The position numbers were made by a program, and so were the translations under genes. A model generated the notes under the pieces. It searched no databases, was not told the DNA's origin, and saw nothing but the letters and a program-made list of their open reading frames with translations. A stretch of DNA of 64,000 nt from Planctomycetota bacterium (lineage in GTDB: Bacteria; Planctomycetota; Phycisphaerae; Phycisphaerales; UBA1924): assembly GCA_018242625.1 (NCBI GenBank), contig JAFEBO010000003.1, forward strand, positions 434,001-498,000. The letters run 5' to 3'. This document shows, in pieces, positions 53,766-63,162 of the stretch (the first letter of the stretch is position 1; each line of letters begins with the position of its first letter).

Positions 53766-56408
53766 CTACTCGTCCGATTTCAGCAGGGTCACATCCAGGC
53801 GAAGCAGCCGGGATCGGTCCGTCGAGGGACCGCACTCAAGGGCGCTCTCGATGAATTGCATCGCTTCAACGGTGCGCGCTGTTGGTCTTTCTTCGTCGCT
53901 GAGCAAAAGGAGAGCGTCGTCTGCGGCGTTCATCGCGGTTTCCCATATGCCGCACCGTGACGCTACCAGAGCGAGCCGAGCGAGCGATATTGGAAGGAGA
54001 CCCTCGACTTCCTTCCTGACATTGAGCTCCACCAGCCGCTCAGCGGCCGGGAGCGCGTCATTCCACATCTCAAGGTCGATCATGCAGTCAAGCAATTGAG
54101 AGAGACCTGATTTCGCGTAGCGGTGTTCTGGTCCATGGCTCTCGACTGCCGCGTCGTACTTTTCCTTGGCGATCGGCAGGGCCTCACCCGCCCGCCCCAG
54201 CGCGAGCAACGAGTCGACGAAATACGAAGCGTGAGGACCATCAAATGCGGCGGTGCCTCCACCCAGCCTTTTTTGGATCTGGAGCCCACGGCCAAGTTGT
54301 TCGGCCGCAGCCGACCAGTCCTCACGACGCCGAGCCATCACTCCAGCCTGAAGAAATGCACTCGCGGTTCGCGCATCAGCGTCTCCGAACTCTTTCAAGC
54401 AAAGCTCGATCCGCTTGTCACACGTTGCGACCGCCATTTCGTCGTCATCCTTGCGCTCGTATGCACTCGCCAGCTTTGCAAGAACACGAGATCGAAACCC
54501 GGAATTTGGAGGCTTGAGCTCCGATGCCATGTCGAGCGAAGCAGCCAGCAGTTCGCAGTAGGAATCAGTTGTTGGCGGTGCCGCGAGCGAGCGTCGGAAC
54601 CTCGCGACCGCCGGGCTGTTTGGCGGGAGGAGCGCGGCACAGTCGTCTGCACGGAGGCGCGCCGCGCGAAACTCCAGATCAAACGAATGATCGTCGCCCG
54701 TATCGATGTCGAGAATGGCCGCCTGGTTGATGGCAACGCATTTGATATCCAGAACGTCGGCGAGCATTGAACGAGCCGCCACGCCAACACCTTCGAGCGT
54801 CTCAATCGATCGGTCCAGGTGCACTAATGCTTCTTCGACTTTGTCCTGAGCGATCAGGGCGGAGGCGAGAGATGTGGATACCTTGGCAAACTCCACAGGC
54901 TCCGATGCCCTGTCGATCCGGGAGAGCGCCTCCCGCCGAGCCGATTCTTCGGGTTTTCGAAGCCCGATTACCCGAAAGCCGTTCGCAAGGGCGAGCATGA
55001 CCTCGCGGCGAAGCGTGTCTTCCATGGTTGCGTCTTGTTTGGCAAAGAGCATTCCGCGCTCAAGGGTCTCACGGAGCGTGATGTTTCTCCCAACCGTGAT
55101 TGGGTTGTCTGCCACCGGCGAGTTCCACGAGAGAGTCTCCGCCAGAAAGCGGGCGTGCCGTTTCGCGTGAGTCTCATTTCTGATTGCAAGAAGCCGCTGC
55201 TCCAGGGCTTGGTTCCGTTGAAAAAGCGAGGTTCCGAGTCCGATTCCAAGGGAAGCGACAATCAGGCCGGCCGCCGTCACCGGGATCCGATGTCGAACGA
55301 CGAACTTTCGCAGTCGGTACCTCCTCGACTCGGGCGCGGCGTCAATCGGGCGCTCGCACAGATAGCGTCGAACATCAGCCGCAAAGGACTCTGCGCTCGA
55401 GTACCTTCGTTCGCGTTCCTTCCGCATCGCCTTCAGCGGGATCCATTCCAGTTCCCGGCGCAGTTCGCGGATCAGCGTCGCGGGCGAATGGTGATGCCGG
55501 CTCAGCGCGATCGTGCTCCCCTCGGCACCGATCGTGCTCAGCCTGGTGCTCGGCCGGGGCGGATCGTCCTCGCGGATGATGCGCCGGATCTCGTCCATGC
55601 CGCGCTGGCGGAGCGTTGCCGGGTCAAAGGGCAAGCGCCCGACCAGCAGTTCGTAGAGCATCACGCCCAGCGAGTACACATCCGTCCGCGTGTCTATATC
55701 GGCCTGCCCGCCCGCCTGCTCCGGGCTCATGTACTCCGGCGTCCCGATCAACTGGCCTTCCATCGAGAAGACCGAGTTCTGCACCTCGGATGTATCCATC
55801 GCCTTGGCGATGCCGAAGTCGATGACCTTCACCAGCGGCTTGCCGTCCACCATCTCCGCCAGCACGTTGCTGGGCTTGATATCCCGGTGGATGATCCCCT
55901 TCATGTGCGCGTGCTGCACGGCGTCGCAGACGGACGTGAACAGCTCGAGCCGCTGGCGGATCGTGAGACGGTGCTTGTCGCAGAAGTTCGTCAGCGGCTC
56001 GCCCGCGACGTGCTCCATCACGAAGTAAGGCAGGCCGCGCTCGGTCACTCCGCCGTCGAAGACCTTCGCAACATTCGGGTGGTCCATCACCGCCAGCGCC
56101 TGGCGTTCCTGATCGAACCTCGCCACAACCGCCTTCGAATCCATCCCCGGCTTGATGATCTTGATGGCGACGCGCTGGACCATGGGCTCGCGGCGCTCGG
56201 CGAGCCAAACGGTGCCGAATCCGCCCTCGCCGATCAGTTCCAGCAGGGTGTACGGACCGACGGTCTCGCCCGGCCTGGGCATCCCACCGCCCACCCCGCC
56301 AACGCCGCGCGATCGAACCCCGGCATCCTGCGTCGGTGCTTCGCTCGACCAGTTTCGCTGTGGGCCCCCACCGTCCGCGGTCGGCCCGGATGACGCCGCG
56401 TCGTTCAT
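53766..56408 (-). CDS. transmembrane Ser/Thr protein kinase with TPR-like C-terminus
   Basis: 880 residues. The kinase domain (about 53-340) has the Gly loop IGEGGFGTVWLAE, catalytic Lys83 (VAIKIIKPGMD), HRD motif GIIHRDIKPSNVL, DFG (VIDFGIAKAMD), GTPEYMSPEQ and TDVYSLGVMLYELLVGRLPF. A hydrophobic segment (IPVTAAGLIVASLGIGLGTS) near 380-400 spans the membrane. The C-terminal 450 residues are helical and TPR-like (LASALIAQDKVEEALVHLDR, VDSLLALGRAGEALPIAKEK). This layout is very common in planctomycetes and usually of unknown target. It is divergent from the lysine operon leader. Confidence 0.92.
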   Translation of the reverse strand: MNDAASSGPTADGGGPQRNWSSEAPTQDAGVRSRGVGGVGGGMPRPGETVGPYTLLELIGEGGFGTVWLAERREPMVQRVAIKIIKPGMDSKAVVARFDQERQALAVMDHPNVAKVFDGGVTERGLPYFVMEHVAGEPLTNFCDKHRLTIRQRLELFTSVCDAVQHAHMKGIIHRDIKPSNVLAEMVDGKPLVKVIDFGIAKAMDTSEVQNSVFSMEGQLIGTPEYMSPEQAGGQADIDTRTDVYSLGVMLYELLVGRLPFDPATLRQRGMDEIRRIIREDDPPRPSTRLSTIGAEGSTIALSRHHHSPATLIRELRRELEWIPLKAMRKERERRYSSAESFAADVRRYLCERPIDAAPESRRYRLRKFVVRHRIPVTAAGLIVASLGIGLGTSLFQRNQALEQRLLAIRNETHAKRHARFLAETLSWNSPVADNPITVGRNITLRETLERGMLFAKQDATMEDTLRREVMLALANGFRVIGLRKPEESARREALSRIDRASEPVEFAKVSTSLASALIAQDKVEEALVHLDRSIETLEGVGVAARSMLADVLDIKCVAINQAAILDIDTGDDHSFDLEFRAARLRADDCAALLPPNSPAVARFRRSLAAPPTTDSYCELLAASLDMASELKPPNSGFRSRVLAKLASAYERKDDDEMAVATCDKRIELCLKEFGDADARTASAFLQAGVMARRREDWSAAAEQLGRGLQIQKRLGGGTAAFDGPHASYFVDSLLALGRAGEALPIAKEKYDAAVESHGPEHRYAKSGLSQLLDCMIDLEMWNDALPAAERLVELNVRKEVEGLLPISLARLALVASRCGIWETAMNAADDALLLLSDEERPTARTVEAMQFIESALECGPSTDRSRLLRLDVTLLKSDE

Positions 56409-56549
56409 TTCCAGAGCTTACCGCGTTCTAGCAAGCACGCAATTCGGCTTGGGGCGCGTGCTTTGACAGCATTCCGTACGAACCCGGAGAAAGACCGATT
56501 CTCCGACCCGCCGCGGCATGCGACTCGCCGCAGCCTCGCCCCCGCCGCC

Positions 56550-56555
56550 TACACT
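56550..56555 (+). promoter_or_regulatory. possible -10 box of the lysine operon
   Basis: TACACT, ten bases before the leader ATG at 56565. If used, the transcript would start almost at the leader start codon. No clear -35 hexamer is seen, so this is tentative. Confidence 0.3.
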
Positions 56556-56564
56556 CCGCCTCGC

Positions 56565-56636
56565 ATGCAGTTCACCGCGTCCAAAAAAGGCAAATCGAAA
56601 AGGCTGAAACGGCCGGCGATTGCCCTTTGCGCGTAG
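56565..56636 (+). CDS. putative lysine-rich leader peptide of the lysine operon
   Basis: A 23-codon ORF starting MQFTASKKGKSKRLKR and ending AIALCA. Five lysine codons, all AAA, lie at codons 7, 8, 10, 12 and 15 (56583-56609). It is followed after 26 bases by a terminator hairpin and then by genes for the homocitrate route to lysine. Codons 16-21 (56612-56625) are complementary to the 5' arm of the terminator. A ribosome waiting at the early AAA codons would leave that segment free to pair and block termination. No Shine-Dalgarno sequence is visible. Its existence is inferred from arrangement, not from homology. Confidence 0.55.
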   Translation: MQFTASKKGKSKRLKRPAIALCA

Positions 56637-56699
56637 TTGATCTGATCTGAATCAACAACCCCACGGGCTCGCCGGCAGCGGCGGGCCCGTTGTGCTTTT
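56612..56699 (+). promoter_or_regulatory. putative lysine attenuator (antiterminator/terminator pair)
   Basis: Terminator: ACGGGCTCGCCG (56663-56674) with CGGCGGGCCCGT (56679-56690), 12 pairs including one G-T, loop GCAG, then TTGTGCTTTT. Antiterminator: GCCGGCGA (56612-56619) with TCGCCGGC (56669-56676), and GCCC (56622-56625) with GGGC (56665-56668). That is 12 pairs around a 2-base bulge. The two structures share 56665-56674 and cannot coexist. Confidence 0.6.
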
Positions 56700-56766
56700 G
56701 GCACCGGCGGCCCGCGGGAGGTCTGCCGCGGCCCACCTCGCCCATCCACTAGCTCGAACCGCTTCC

Positions 56767-58653
56767 ATGCCCCGCACACTCACCGAAAAACTCGCCGCCG
56801 ATCACGCCGAACCCGGTTCTTCCTGCCGGCCCGGCGAGTACATCCGCATCCGTCCGCGCCACGTGATGACGCACGACAATACCGCCTCTGTGCTCTCCAA
56901 GTTCCGCTCGCTGGGCGTACAGGCAATCCACGATCGTGCACAACCGGTCATCGCCCTCGATCACGACATCCAGAACCAGACGCCGGAAAACCTCGGCGCG
57001 TACGCGCGGATCGAGGCATTCGCCCGCCAGCACAGGCTGGCCTTCTACCCGGCGGGAAGCGGGATCGGGCACCAGATCATGATCGAGCGTGGCTTCGCGG
57101 CGCCGGGTTCGCTGGTTGTTGCGAGCGATTCGCACGCGAACATGTACGGCGCGGTGGGCTGCCTGGGCACGCCGGTCGTGCGAACCGATGCCGCCGCCAT
57201 CTGGGCCACGGGGGTGACCTGGTGGCGTGTGCCGCCGGTCGCTCGGGTCATGCTGCGGGGTCGCCTCTCGAGCGGCGTGACCGGGAAGGACATCATCCTT
57301 GCCCTCTGCGGGATCATCAACTCGGATCAGGTTCTGAACCACGCCGTTGAGTTTGCCGGCGGCGGGCTCGCATCACTCTCGATGCCCGACCGTCTCACCA
57401 TCGCCAATATGACAACGGAATGGGGCGCGCTCTCCGCGCTCTTCCCGGTCGATTCGACCACGATCTCCTACCTGCGCTCGCGCGGCCACCTCTTCACCGA
57501 GTCCGACTGCCCGACCGCGGACCCCGACGCGACTTACGCCGTGGAGATCGATCTCGATCTCTCAACAGTCCCCGCGCTCGTGACCGGCCCCAACGACGTC
57601 AAGATTGTGACCCCCGCGCGCGAGCTCGAAAACCGGCGCATCCGCGTCACGAAGGCCTACATCCTGAGCTGCGTCAACGCCCGCTACGAAGACCTCGCGC
57701 AGGCGGCGGGCGAACTGCGACGACGTCGCGTCGCCTCACACGTCGAGCTTTACATCGCGGCGGCATCGGCTTCCGAGCAGCAGCGCGCCGAACGCGACGG
57801 GCACTGGAAGACGCTGCTCGATGCCGGCGCCATCCCGCTGCCGAGCGGGTGCGGCCCGTGCATCGGCCTGGGTCAGGGCATCGCTCAGGCGGGCGATGTC
57901 GTCATCAGCGCAACCAACCGCAATTACCGCGGCCGCATGGGCCACGTTGATGCGCAGGTTTACCTTGCCTCTCCCGCAGCCGTTGCGGCGTCGGCTCGCG
58001 AGGGTTTCATCGCAGCCCCGACGGGATCTCCCATGAACTCGACCATGCCGCAGGCGCCCCTCCGGGCGATGCGGCGGGCCACTCCGGCCGAGTCGCCAGC
58101 GCTCGTCGACAACTTCCCCCGCCGGCTCGCCGCCCGTTCGGTCTTGCTGCCACAGAACGACATCAGTACCGACGCCATCTACGCGGGCAAGTGGACCTAC
58201 CGCAATGACCTGACGCGCGAACAGATGGCCGCGGCAGCGTTCGAGAATTACGACGCCCAGTTCCAGTCACTGGCAATCAGCGGCGATGTGATCGTCGCCG
58301 GGCGCAATTTCGGAACGGGGTCCTCACGCGAGCAGGCGGCGACCGCTCTGCAGGCCTTTGGCATCCGCGCCATCATCGCGGCAAGTTTCTCCGCAACATA
58401 CGAACGCAACGCCCTCAACAACGGATTGCTGCTGCTCGAATCGCCGGACCTGGCCGACTTTCTGTTCACCGGGTGCGGCAGCCGCGTTTCCCGCGGCCCA
58501 GACCTCGCCATCGATTTCGAACGCTCCGTGATCGAGACCGGCGGCCACTCTTTCCCGTTCGCCCCGCTCGGCCCGGTCGCGCAGCGCCTGATTATTTCCG
58601 GGGGTATCGAGCAGCAGCTTCGCGCGGCGCTCGCGCAGGAGATCAACGCATGA
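56767..58653 (+). CDS. fused homoaconitase (large and small domains in one chain)
   Basis: 628 residues from the ATG at 56767 (MPRTLTEKLAADHAEPGSSC). The large aconitase-type domain has IALDHDIQNQTPENLGAYAR, AGSGIGHQIMIERGFAAPGS, VVASDSHANMYGAVGCLGTP and the Fe-S ligands Cys302 (SCVNARYEDL), Cys362 and Cys365 (GCGPCIGLGQG). After a linker near 420-450 the small domain follows with ISTDAIYAGKWTYRNDLT and GRNFGTGSSREQAATALQAF. The fused order and these texts resemble fungal Lys4; in Thermus and for bacterial LeuC/LeuD the halves are separate genes. It should convert homocitrate to homoisocitrate. The stop overlaps the next start (ATGA). Confidence 0.85.
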   Translation: MPRTLTEKLAADHAEPGSSCRPGEYIRIRPRHVMTHDNTASVLSKFRSLGVQAIHDRAQPVIALDHDIQNQTPENLGAYARIEAFARQHRLAFYPAGSGIGHQIMIERGFAAPGSLVVASDSHANMYGAVGCLGTPVVRTDAAAIWATGVTWWRVPPVARVMLRGRLSSGVTGKDIILALCGIINSDQVLNHAVEFAGGGLASLSMPDRLTIANMTTEWGALSALFPVDSTTISYLRSRGHLFTESDCPTADPDATYAVEIDLDLSTVPALVTGPNDVKIVTPARELENRRIRVTKAYILSCVNARYEDLAQAAGELRRRRVASHVELYIAAASASEQQRAERDGHWKTLLDAGAIPLPSGCGPCIGLGQGIAQAGDVVISATNRNYRGRMGHVDAQVYLASPAAVAASAREGFIAAPTGSPMNSTMPQAPLRAMRRATPAESPALVDNFPRRLAARSVLLPQNDISTDAIYAGKWTYRNDLTREQMAAAAFENYDAQFQSLAISGDVIVAGRNFGTGSSREQAATALQAFGIRAIIAASFSATYERNALNNGLLLLESPDLADFLFTGCGSRVSRGPDLAIDFERSVIETGGHSFPFAPLGPVAQRLIISGGIEQQLRAALAQEINA

Positions 58654-59753
58654 AGTACTCCATCGCCTGTCTCGGCGGCGACGGCATCGGCCCTGAAGTG
58701 CTCGATGCCACACGGCTCGTGCTCGATGCAATCGGCTTCGAGGCCGATTATGTCCCCGCAGATATCGGCTGGCGCTTCTGGTGCGAAGAGGGCAACGCGT
58801 TGCCGGGGCGCACGCTCGATGTTCTTCGCTCCACCCGCTGCGCCATGTTCGGCGCGATCACCTCGAAGCCCGCGTCCGATGCCGCACGCGAGCTTGCCCC
58901 CTCACTCCAGAGCCGCGGCTTCACCTACGCCTCGCCGATTGTGCAGCTCCGCCGGGAGTTCAACCTCTACGCCAACATCCGCCCCGGACGAACGCTGCTT
59001 CCGGCGGCCCAAAGCGTCGACGTGATCGTCGTGCGTGAGAACACCGAGGGTCTTTACGCGGGCCTTGAGTCGCATCCCACCCCGCAGTCGCTCGTTGCGG
59101 CTCTCGATCCGTCACGGCGACTTTTGCATCTGCGCGAGATCGATCCGCAGGACCTCGCACTTTCTGTGCGCGTGACCACCCGCGCGGGCTGCGAACGGAT
59201 CATCGCCCGCGCTTTCGAGCTCGCGGCCGGCCTCGGCCGCCGGCGCGTCACGCTGGTGGACAAAGCCAACGTGCTCCGCGCCACCGGCGGGCTCATGACC
59301 GAGGTCGCCCGCACCGTCGCGAAGCGATACCCGCAGATCGAGTTCCGTGAAGCGCACATCGATACCGCCTGCATGAACCTCGTGCGTAAGCCCGGCGAGT
59401 TCGACGTGATCGTCGCGGAGAATCTCTTTGGTGACATCCTCTCCGACCTGGTCGCCGGACTCACCGGCGGACCCGGTCTCGCGCCGAGCGCCAACATCGG
59501 CGACCGCTACGCCGTCTTTGAGCCCGTCCACGGCTCAGCACCCGACATCGCCGGCAAGGGTGTCGCGAACCCCTGCGCCGCGATTCTCTCCGCGGCGATG
59601 ATGCTCGACTGGCTCGGCGAGCACGAGCGGGCGCAGCACCTGCAGCGTTCGGTCGCCCGAGTGCTCGCGGATGGCAAAGTCCGAACCCCTGACCTCGGCG
59701 GCACGGACACCACCAAACGAATGGCGACGGCCATCATCGCCGCCGCCAACTAA
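58650..59753 (+). CDS. homoisocitrate dehydrogenase
   Basis: 367 residues starting at the ATG that overlaps the homoaconitase stop (ATGA), a sign of translational coupling. A beta-decarboxylating dehydrogenase: [110 protein letters not shown] and [20 protein letters not shown]. The VRENTEGLY segment fits homoisocitrate/isocitrate enzymes rather than isopropylmalate dehydrogenase, and the operon context selects homoisocitrate. It makes 2-oxoadipate. Confidence 0.85.
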   Translation: MKYSIACLGGDGIGPEVLDATRLVLDAIGFEADYVPADIGWRFWCEEGNALPGRTLDVLRSTRCAMFGAITSKPASDAARELAPSLQSRGFTYASPIVQLRREFNLYANIRPGRTLLPAAQSVDVIVVRENTEGLYAGLESHPTPQSLVAALDPSRRLLHLREIDPQDLALSVRVTTRAGCERIIARAFELAAGLGRRRVTLVDKANVLRATGGLMTEVARTVAKRYPQIEFREAHIDTACMNLVRKPGEFDVIVAENLFGDILSDLVAGLTGGPGLAPSANIGDRYAVFEPVHGSAPDIAGKGVANPCAAILSAAMMLDWLGEHERAQHLQRSVARVLADGKVRTPDLGGTDTTKRMATAIIAAAN

Positions 59754-59853
59754 CACAGCCTCCGCCCTCATTCCCCATCACTCTCGATCGTCACAACTCG
59801 CCTCCCCTCCGCATTTGGCCCTTTGGCCCTTTGCCCATTTGAACCTTTTCCCT

Positions 59854-61020
59854 ATGCCCACCAACAACCAGACCCAGATCAAGCCGTTCTCCATCATCGA
59901 TTCGACTCTCCGCGAAGGCGAACAGTTCGTCAACGCTTTTTTCTCCACCGAGCAGAAGATCGAACTCGCCACGCTGCTCGATGAGTTCGGCGTGGAGTAT
60001 CTCGAGCTGACCAACCCGATGGCATCACCGCAGAGCCGCGACGACTGCGCCACCATCGCCGCGCTCGATCTGCACGCCAAGATCCTGACGCACACCCGCT
60101 GCCACCTCGACGATGCCCGCGTCGCGGTCGAGACCGGTGTGGACGGCGTTGATGTCGTGATCGGCACGTCTTCTCAGCTCCGCAAGTTCAGCCACGGCCG
60201 CTCGATCGACGAGATCATCGGCATTGCGCGCGAGGTCATCCCTTTCCTGCAGGAATCGGGCGTTGAAGTCCGCTTCAGCACGGAGGATTCGCTCCGCTCG
60301 AGCCCGGAAGATCTGTTCCGCGTCTATGAAGCCGTCGATGCGCTCGGCGTGCACCGCGTCGGCGTCGCCGATACCGTCGGTGTCGGCTCGCCCAGGCAGA
60401 TCTACGAACTCGTCGCCGAACTGCGCAAGCGCGTCCGGGCCGACATCGAGTTCCACGGGCACAACGATTCGGGCTGCGCCATCGCCAACGCCTTCTGCGC
60501 GCTCGAAGCGGGAGCGACCCACATCGATACCACCGTGCTCGGCATCGGCGAGCGCAACGGCATCACATCTCTCGGCGGCCTGGTAGCGCGTCTCGCCGTT
60601 GTAGATCCGCAGTCGGTCCGCAAGTACAACCTGCAGCTGCTCCGCGAGCTCGATCAGACCGTCGCCTCGATGGTCGGCATCGAAGTCCCGTTCAATAACT
60701 ACATCACCGGGTTCTGCGCATTCACCCACAAGGCGGGCATTCACGCCAAGGCGGTCCTGAACGACCCATCCACCTACGAGGCCCTCCGCCCCGAGGATTT
60801 CGGCCTGACCCGCTACGTGCACATCGCCCATCGTCTCACCGGCTGGAACGCCGTGCGCAGCCGCGCGGATCAGCTGGGTCTCTCGCTCAGCGACGAACAG
60901 TGCAAGGAGCTCACGGGCCGCATCAAGTCGCTCGCCGACGCCCACGCGCTCACGCTCGAACAGGTAGACCTGCTCCTCCGCTCCGAACACGAGCGGGCGC
61001 TCGTCGCGCCGAAGGTCTAA
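59854..61020 (+). CDS. homocitrate synthase, fungal Lys20-like
   Basis: 388 residues. It condenses acetyl-CoA with 2-oxoglutarate, the first step of the alpha-aminoadipate route. DRE-TIM barrel marks: [135 protein letters not shown] and [20 protein letters not shown]. The last part ([20 protein letters not shown]) is also as in fungal enzymes, which are inhibited by lysine. A 100-base gap with TTTGGCCC-like short repeats separates it from the dehydrogenase gene. Confidence 0.93.
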   Translation: MPTNNQTQIKPFSIIDSTLREGEQFVNAFFSTEQKIELATLLDEFGVEYLELTNPMASPQSRDDCATIAALDLHAKILTHTRCHLDDARVAVETGVDGVDVVIGTSSQLRKFSHGRSIDEIIGIAREVIPFLQESGVEVRFSTEDSLRSSPEDLFRVYEAVDALGVHRVGVADTVGVGSPRQIYELVAELRKRVRADIEFHGHNDSGCAIANAFCALEAGATHIDTTVLGIGERNGITSLGGLVARLAVVDPQSVRKYNLQLLRELDQTVASMVGIEVPFNNYITGFCAFTHKAGIHAKAVLNDPSTYEALRPEDFGLTRYVHIAHRLTGWNAVRSRADQLGLSLSDEQCKELTGRIKSLADAHALTLEQVDLLLRSEHERALVAPKV

Positions 61021-61049
61021 GCCTCGCCCTTGATGGTCTGTGATCTCAC

Positions 61050-61195
61050 CAGATAGGACACAAGGAACGCGGAGAAGACAAAGAATCGAAGAAGAGATGG
61101 AAATGCGGCGCTTTCAAGCGCCGCCGATGCTTTTCGCTCTCCTGTTTTCTTTGTGACCTTGGTGCTCTTGGTGTTCTTTGTGGTCAATCCGCCAA
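61050..61195. repeat. CACGGAG-type repeat pair with hairpin
   Basis: A plus-oriented copy (about 61057-61095, ACACAAGGAACGCGGAGAAG and more) and a minus-oriented copy (about 61140-61190, TTTTCTTTGTGACCTTGGTG and TTCTTTGTGGTCAA) flank a GCGGCGCT-TTCA-AGCGCCGC hairpin at 61106-61125. The hairpin is followed by T-rich sequence and may act as terminator of the lysine operon. Confidence 0.55.
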
Positions 61196-61205
61196 CGCCT
61201 TATGT

Positions 61206-62372
61206 TCAAGCCTCTGCCACGGGTTGGGGCATCATCGCCGGCAGCCGGTCCGGCATCCACTTCCGCCGCGCCGCTCCGATCAGAAGCCCGCACTCGCAGA
61301 GCGCCCAGACGCCCGCGAGCGGCAACAACCACCAGCCGTGGGGGTCGAGCGCCCGCGCCGCCTGCCGCACCGCCTCCGGCACGTTCCCTTTCCAGACTCC
61401 CTTTCCAAGACCCAGAATCCAGTGCGGGCGGGTCAGCACCCGCGCCGCGGGGCTCGCCAGAAACTTCGCACCGGCGGGGCCCTTCCGGGCCGCCGCGATC
61501 ACCACGTCATCGCTCGCCCGAAGCGCAGCTCCCGCCGCCGCCGACTCGCCGCGCACGAGCGCCGCTCCTTCCCTGCCGGTAATGAGAAGCGCCGCGCCGC
61601 CCTTGACGCCGTTGCGCTCCGCGAACGACGCGAGCTTTGCCAGTTCCGCCTCGGTTCCCGCAAATCGCATAATCCGGATCGCGCCCGCGGGCGAGGCCCT
61701 GGACGCCAGCTTCGTCACATCGCCAAAGGCTCCGGCAAGCGCCTCGGTCCGCCGGAGCTTGATGCCGTTCAGAAAAAAGTCCTTGAGCCCCTCCGAAACC
61801 GCCCCCGCCTTGCGTGCCGCCTTGACCACCGCCGGAGCCCAGTCGATTTCGGGCGCAACCGTCAGCGCGATCCCGACCGACGAGAGCGCGATGATGAGCG
61901 GATCCGTCTCTCCGCCGCTCGCCCACGTCGTCGCCTGAATGACAAGATCGCGGATGTCGCCGATCACAAACATGTCCGCCGCGATCGCGCCGATCAGTTC
62001 CTCGAGCGATTCGCCCCGCCCGCTGAGCGCTCCCCAGCCCACGTCCTTCGCGCGTCGGATCCAGCTCGACTGCTCGTCGACGGTGAGCTGACGCTGCCGC
62101 TCGATCTCGGCCCGCCTCGGCCCGTTGCCCGGCCCGTCCATCCATGCGAGACCGGCATCCGCAATCACAATCGCCTCGGCATAACGCCCCTGCGCGCGGA
62201 GCGTCGCCACTTCCGAGGCGTAGTCCATTTCCGGCAGCGCCGCGAGCGTCAGCCGCGCGAGCCGCGCCGGCGTGTCCGCCGCCAGCACCACCACAACCGC
62301 GAGCGCAAGAGACAGCCGCGCCAGATTCCACCGGCGGCCCCAGACAAACGAGATCAGCCGTATCGATCGCAT
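61206..62372 (-). CDS. hypothetical membrane protein
   Basis: 388 residues from the ATG at 62372. A basic N-terminus leads to a signal-anchor helix (LARLSLALAVVVVLAADTPA). A helical region follows with a TPR-like piece (ASEVATLRAQGRYAEAIVIA). A long Ala/Gly-rich middle part contains moderately hydrophobic segments (DPLIIALSSVGIALTVAPEI), and a second membrane helix sits near the end (WWLLPLAGVWALCECGLLIG). No enzyme motif is seen. It follows the DUF4230-like gene by about 50 bases on the same strand, so the two may be functionally linked. Family not recognised. Confidence 0.65.
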   Translation of the reverse strand: MRSIRLISFVWGRRWNLARLSLALAVVVVLAADTPARLARLTLAALPEMDYASEVATLRAQGRYAEAIVIADAGLAWMDGPGNGPRRAEIERQRQLTVDEQSSWIRRAKDVGWGALSGRGESLEELIGAIAADMFVIGDIRDLVIQATTWASGGETDPLIIALSSVGIALTVAPEIDWAPAVVKAARKAGAVSEGLKDFFLNGIKLRRTEALAGAFGDVTKLASRASPAGAIRIMRFAGTEAELAKLASFAERNGVKGGAALLITGREGAALVRGESAAAGAALRASDDVVIAAARKGPAGAKFLASPAARVLTRPHWILGLGKGVWKGNVPEAVRQAARALDPHGWWLLPLAGVWALCECGLLIGAARRKWMPDRLPAMMPQPVAEA

Positions 62373-62424
62373 CGCACCCCCACCGGCCCGACCGCCACCC
62401 GCACTCGATCCAATGCCAACGTTT

Positions 62425-63105
62425 CTACTGCGGCCCCGAGGCGACAGTTCCCTTCTCTTCGTCAAAGTTCACCCGCACCACGACGCCCTCCCCCACGATC
62501 CTGCGCACCAGGTCGGCGATTTCCTCTCGCGCGTTCTCACGCATCCGCGCCAGATCCTCCCCGACCAGCCTCATGCGCAGCGCCCGGTCGTGCAGGTTCG
62601 CGCGGGCCTGCCCCAGCTGCTCCTCTCCCGCCAGAGCCCGAAATCGAAGCCCCGAGATTTCCACCATCGTCTTTTCCTCGCCGGTGAAAACCTCGGTCGC
62701 GATCCGCCGCGGCTCCGGAACCCGCACCGTGCAGATCCCCCCGACCGGGCTGAAGACCACGCGCGATGCCTCCAGCTTGGAAACATCAACCCCGTAACTC
62801 AGGCGCGCGGGCGCTTCGACCGTCGCGACCACACTGCCGAACCAGTTCTCATCCGCCTCCTGCGCCCGAACGGTCGTGTCGATCCGGCTCGTGATCAGCT
62901 GGCTCGTCTTGAGGTGCTGGACCACCCGCGCCGCCGGATCTGGAGGAAGGCTCTCGACCACCCGGGCGGCACGGTCAATCGCTCGTTCCTGCTGGGTCCG
63001 CAGCGCAATCGCCACCACCAGCCCCACCGCCGTAAACCCGCCCAGCCAGACCGCCCGATCCAGGCTCCCTCGACGCGTTCCTTCCTGTGGCGGCGGTGTG
63101 TCCAT
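62425..63105 (-). CDS. DUF4230-like membrane-anchored protein
   Basis: 226 residues. One N-terminal helix (AVWLGGFTAVGLVVAIALRT) is followed by an exported domain with LKTSQLITSRIDTTVRAQEA, YGVDVSKLEASRVVFSPVGG and ICTVRVPEPR. A C-terminal helical part (NLHDRALRMRLVGEDLARMR) ends VVVRVNFDEEKG. This order resembles DUF4230 proteins, whose function is unknown. The assignment is from pattern only. Confidence 0.6.
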   Translation of the reverse strand: MDTPPPQEGTRRGSLDRAVWLGGFTAVGLVVAIALRTQQERAIDRAARVVESLPPDPAARVVQHLKTSQLITSRIDTTVRAQEADENWFGSVVATVEAPARLSYGVDVSKLEASRVVFSPVGGICTVRVPEPRRIATEVFTGEEKTMVEISGLRFRALAGEEQLGQARANLHDRALRMRLVGEDLARMRENAREEIADLVRRIVGEGVVVRVNFDEEKGTVASGPQ

Positions 63106-63162
63106 GTCTGTTGCTTGGAATCGGCATTTCCCCTGTTCACCCTCGACCCACTACTTTTACCG

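Noticed and set aside
58650-59753. Isopropylmalate dehydrogenase of a leucine operon
   Set aside because: The VRENTEGLY segment and the adjacent homocitrate synthase and fused homoaconitase genes fit homoisocitrate dehydrogenase better.
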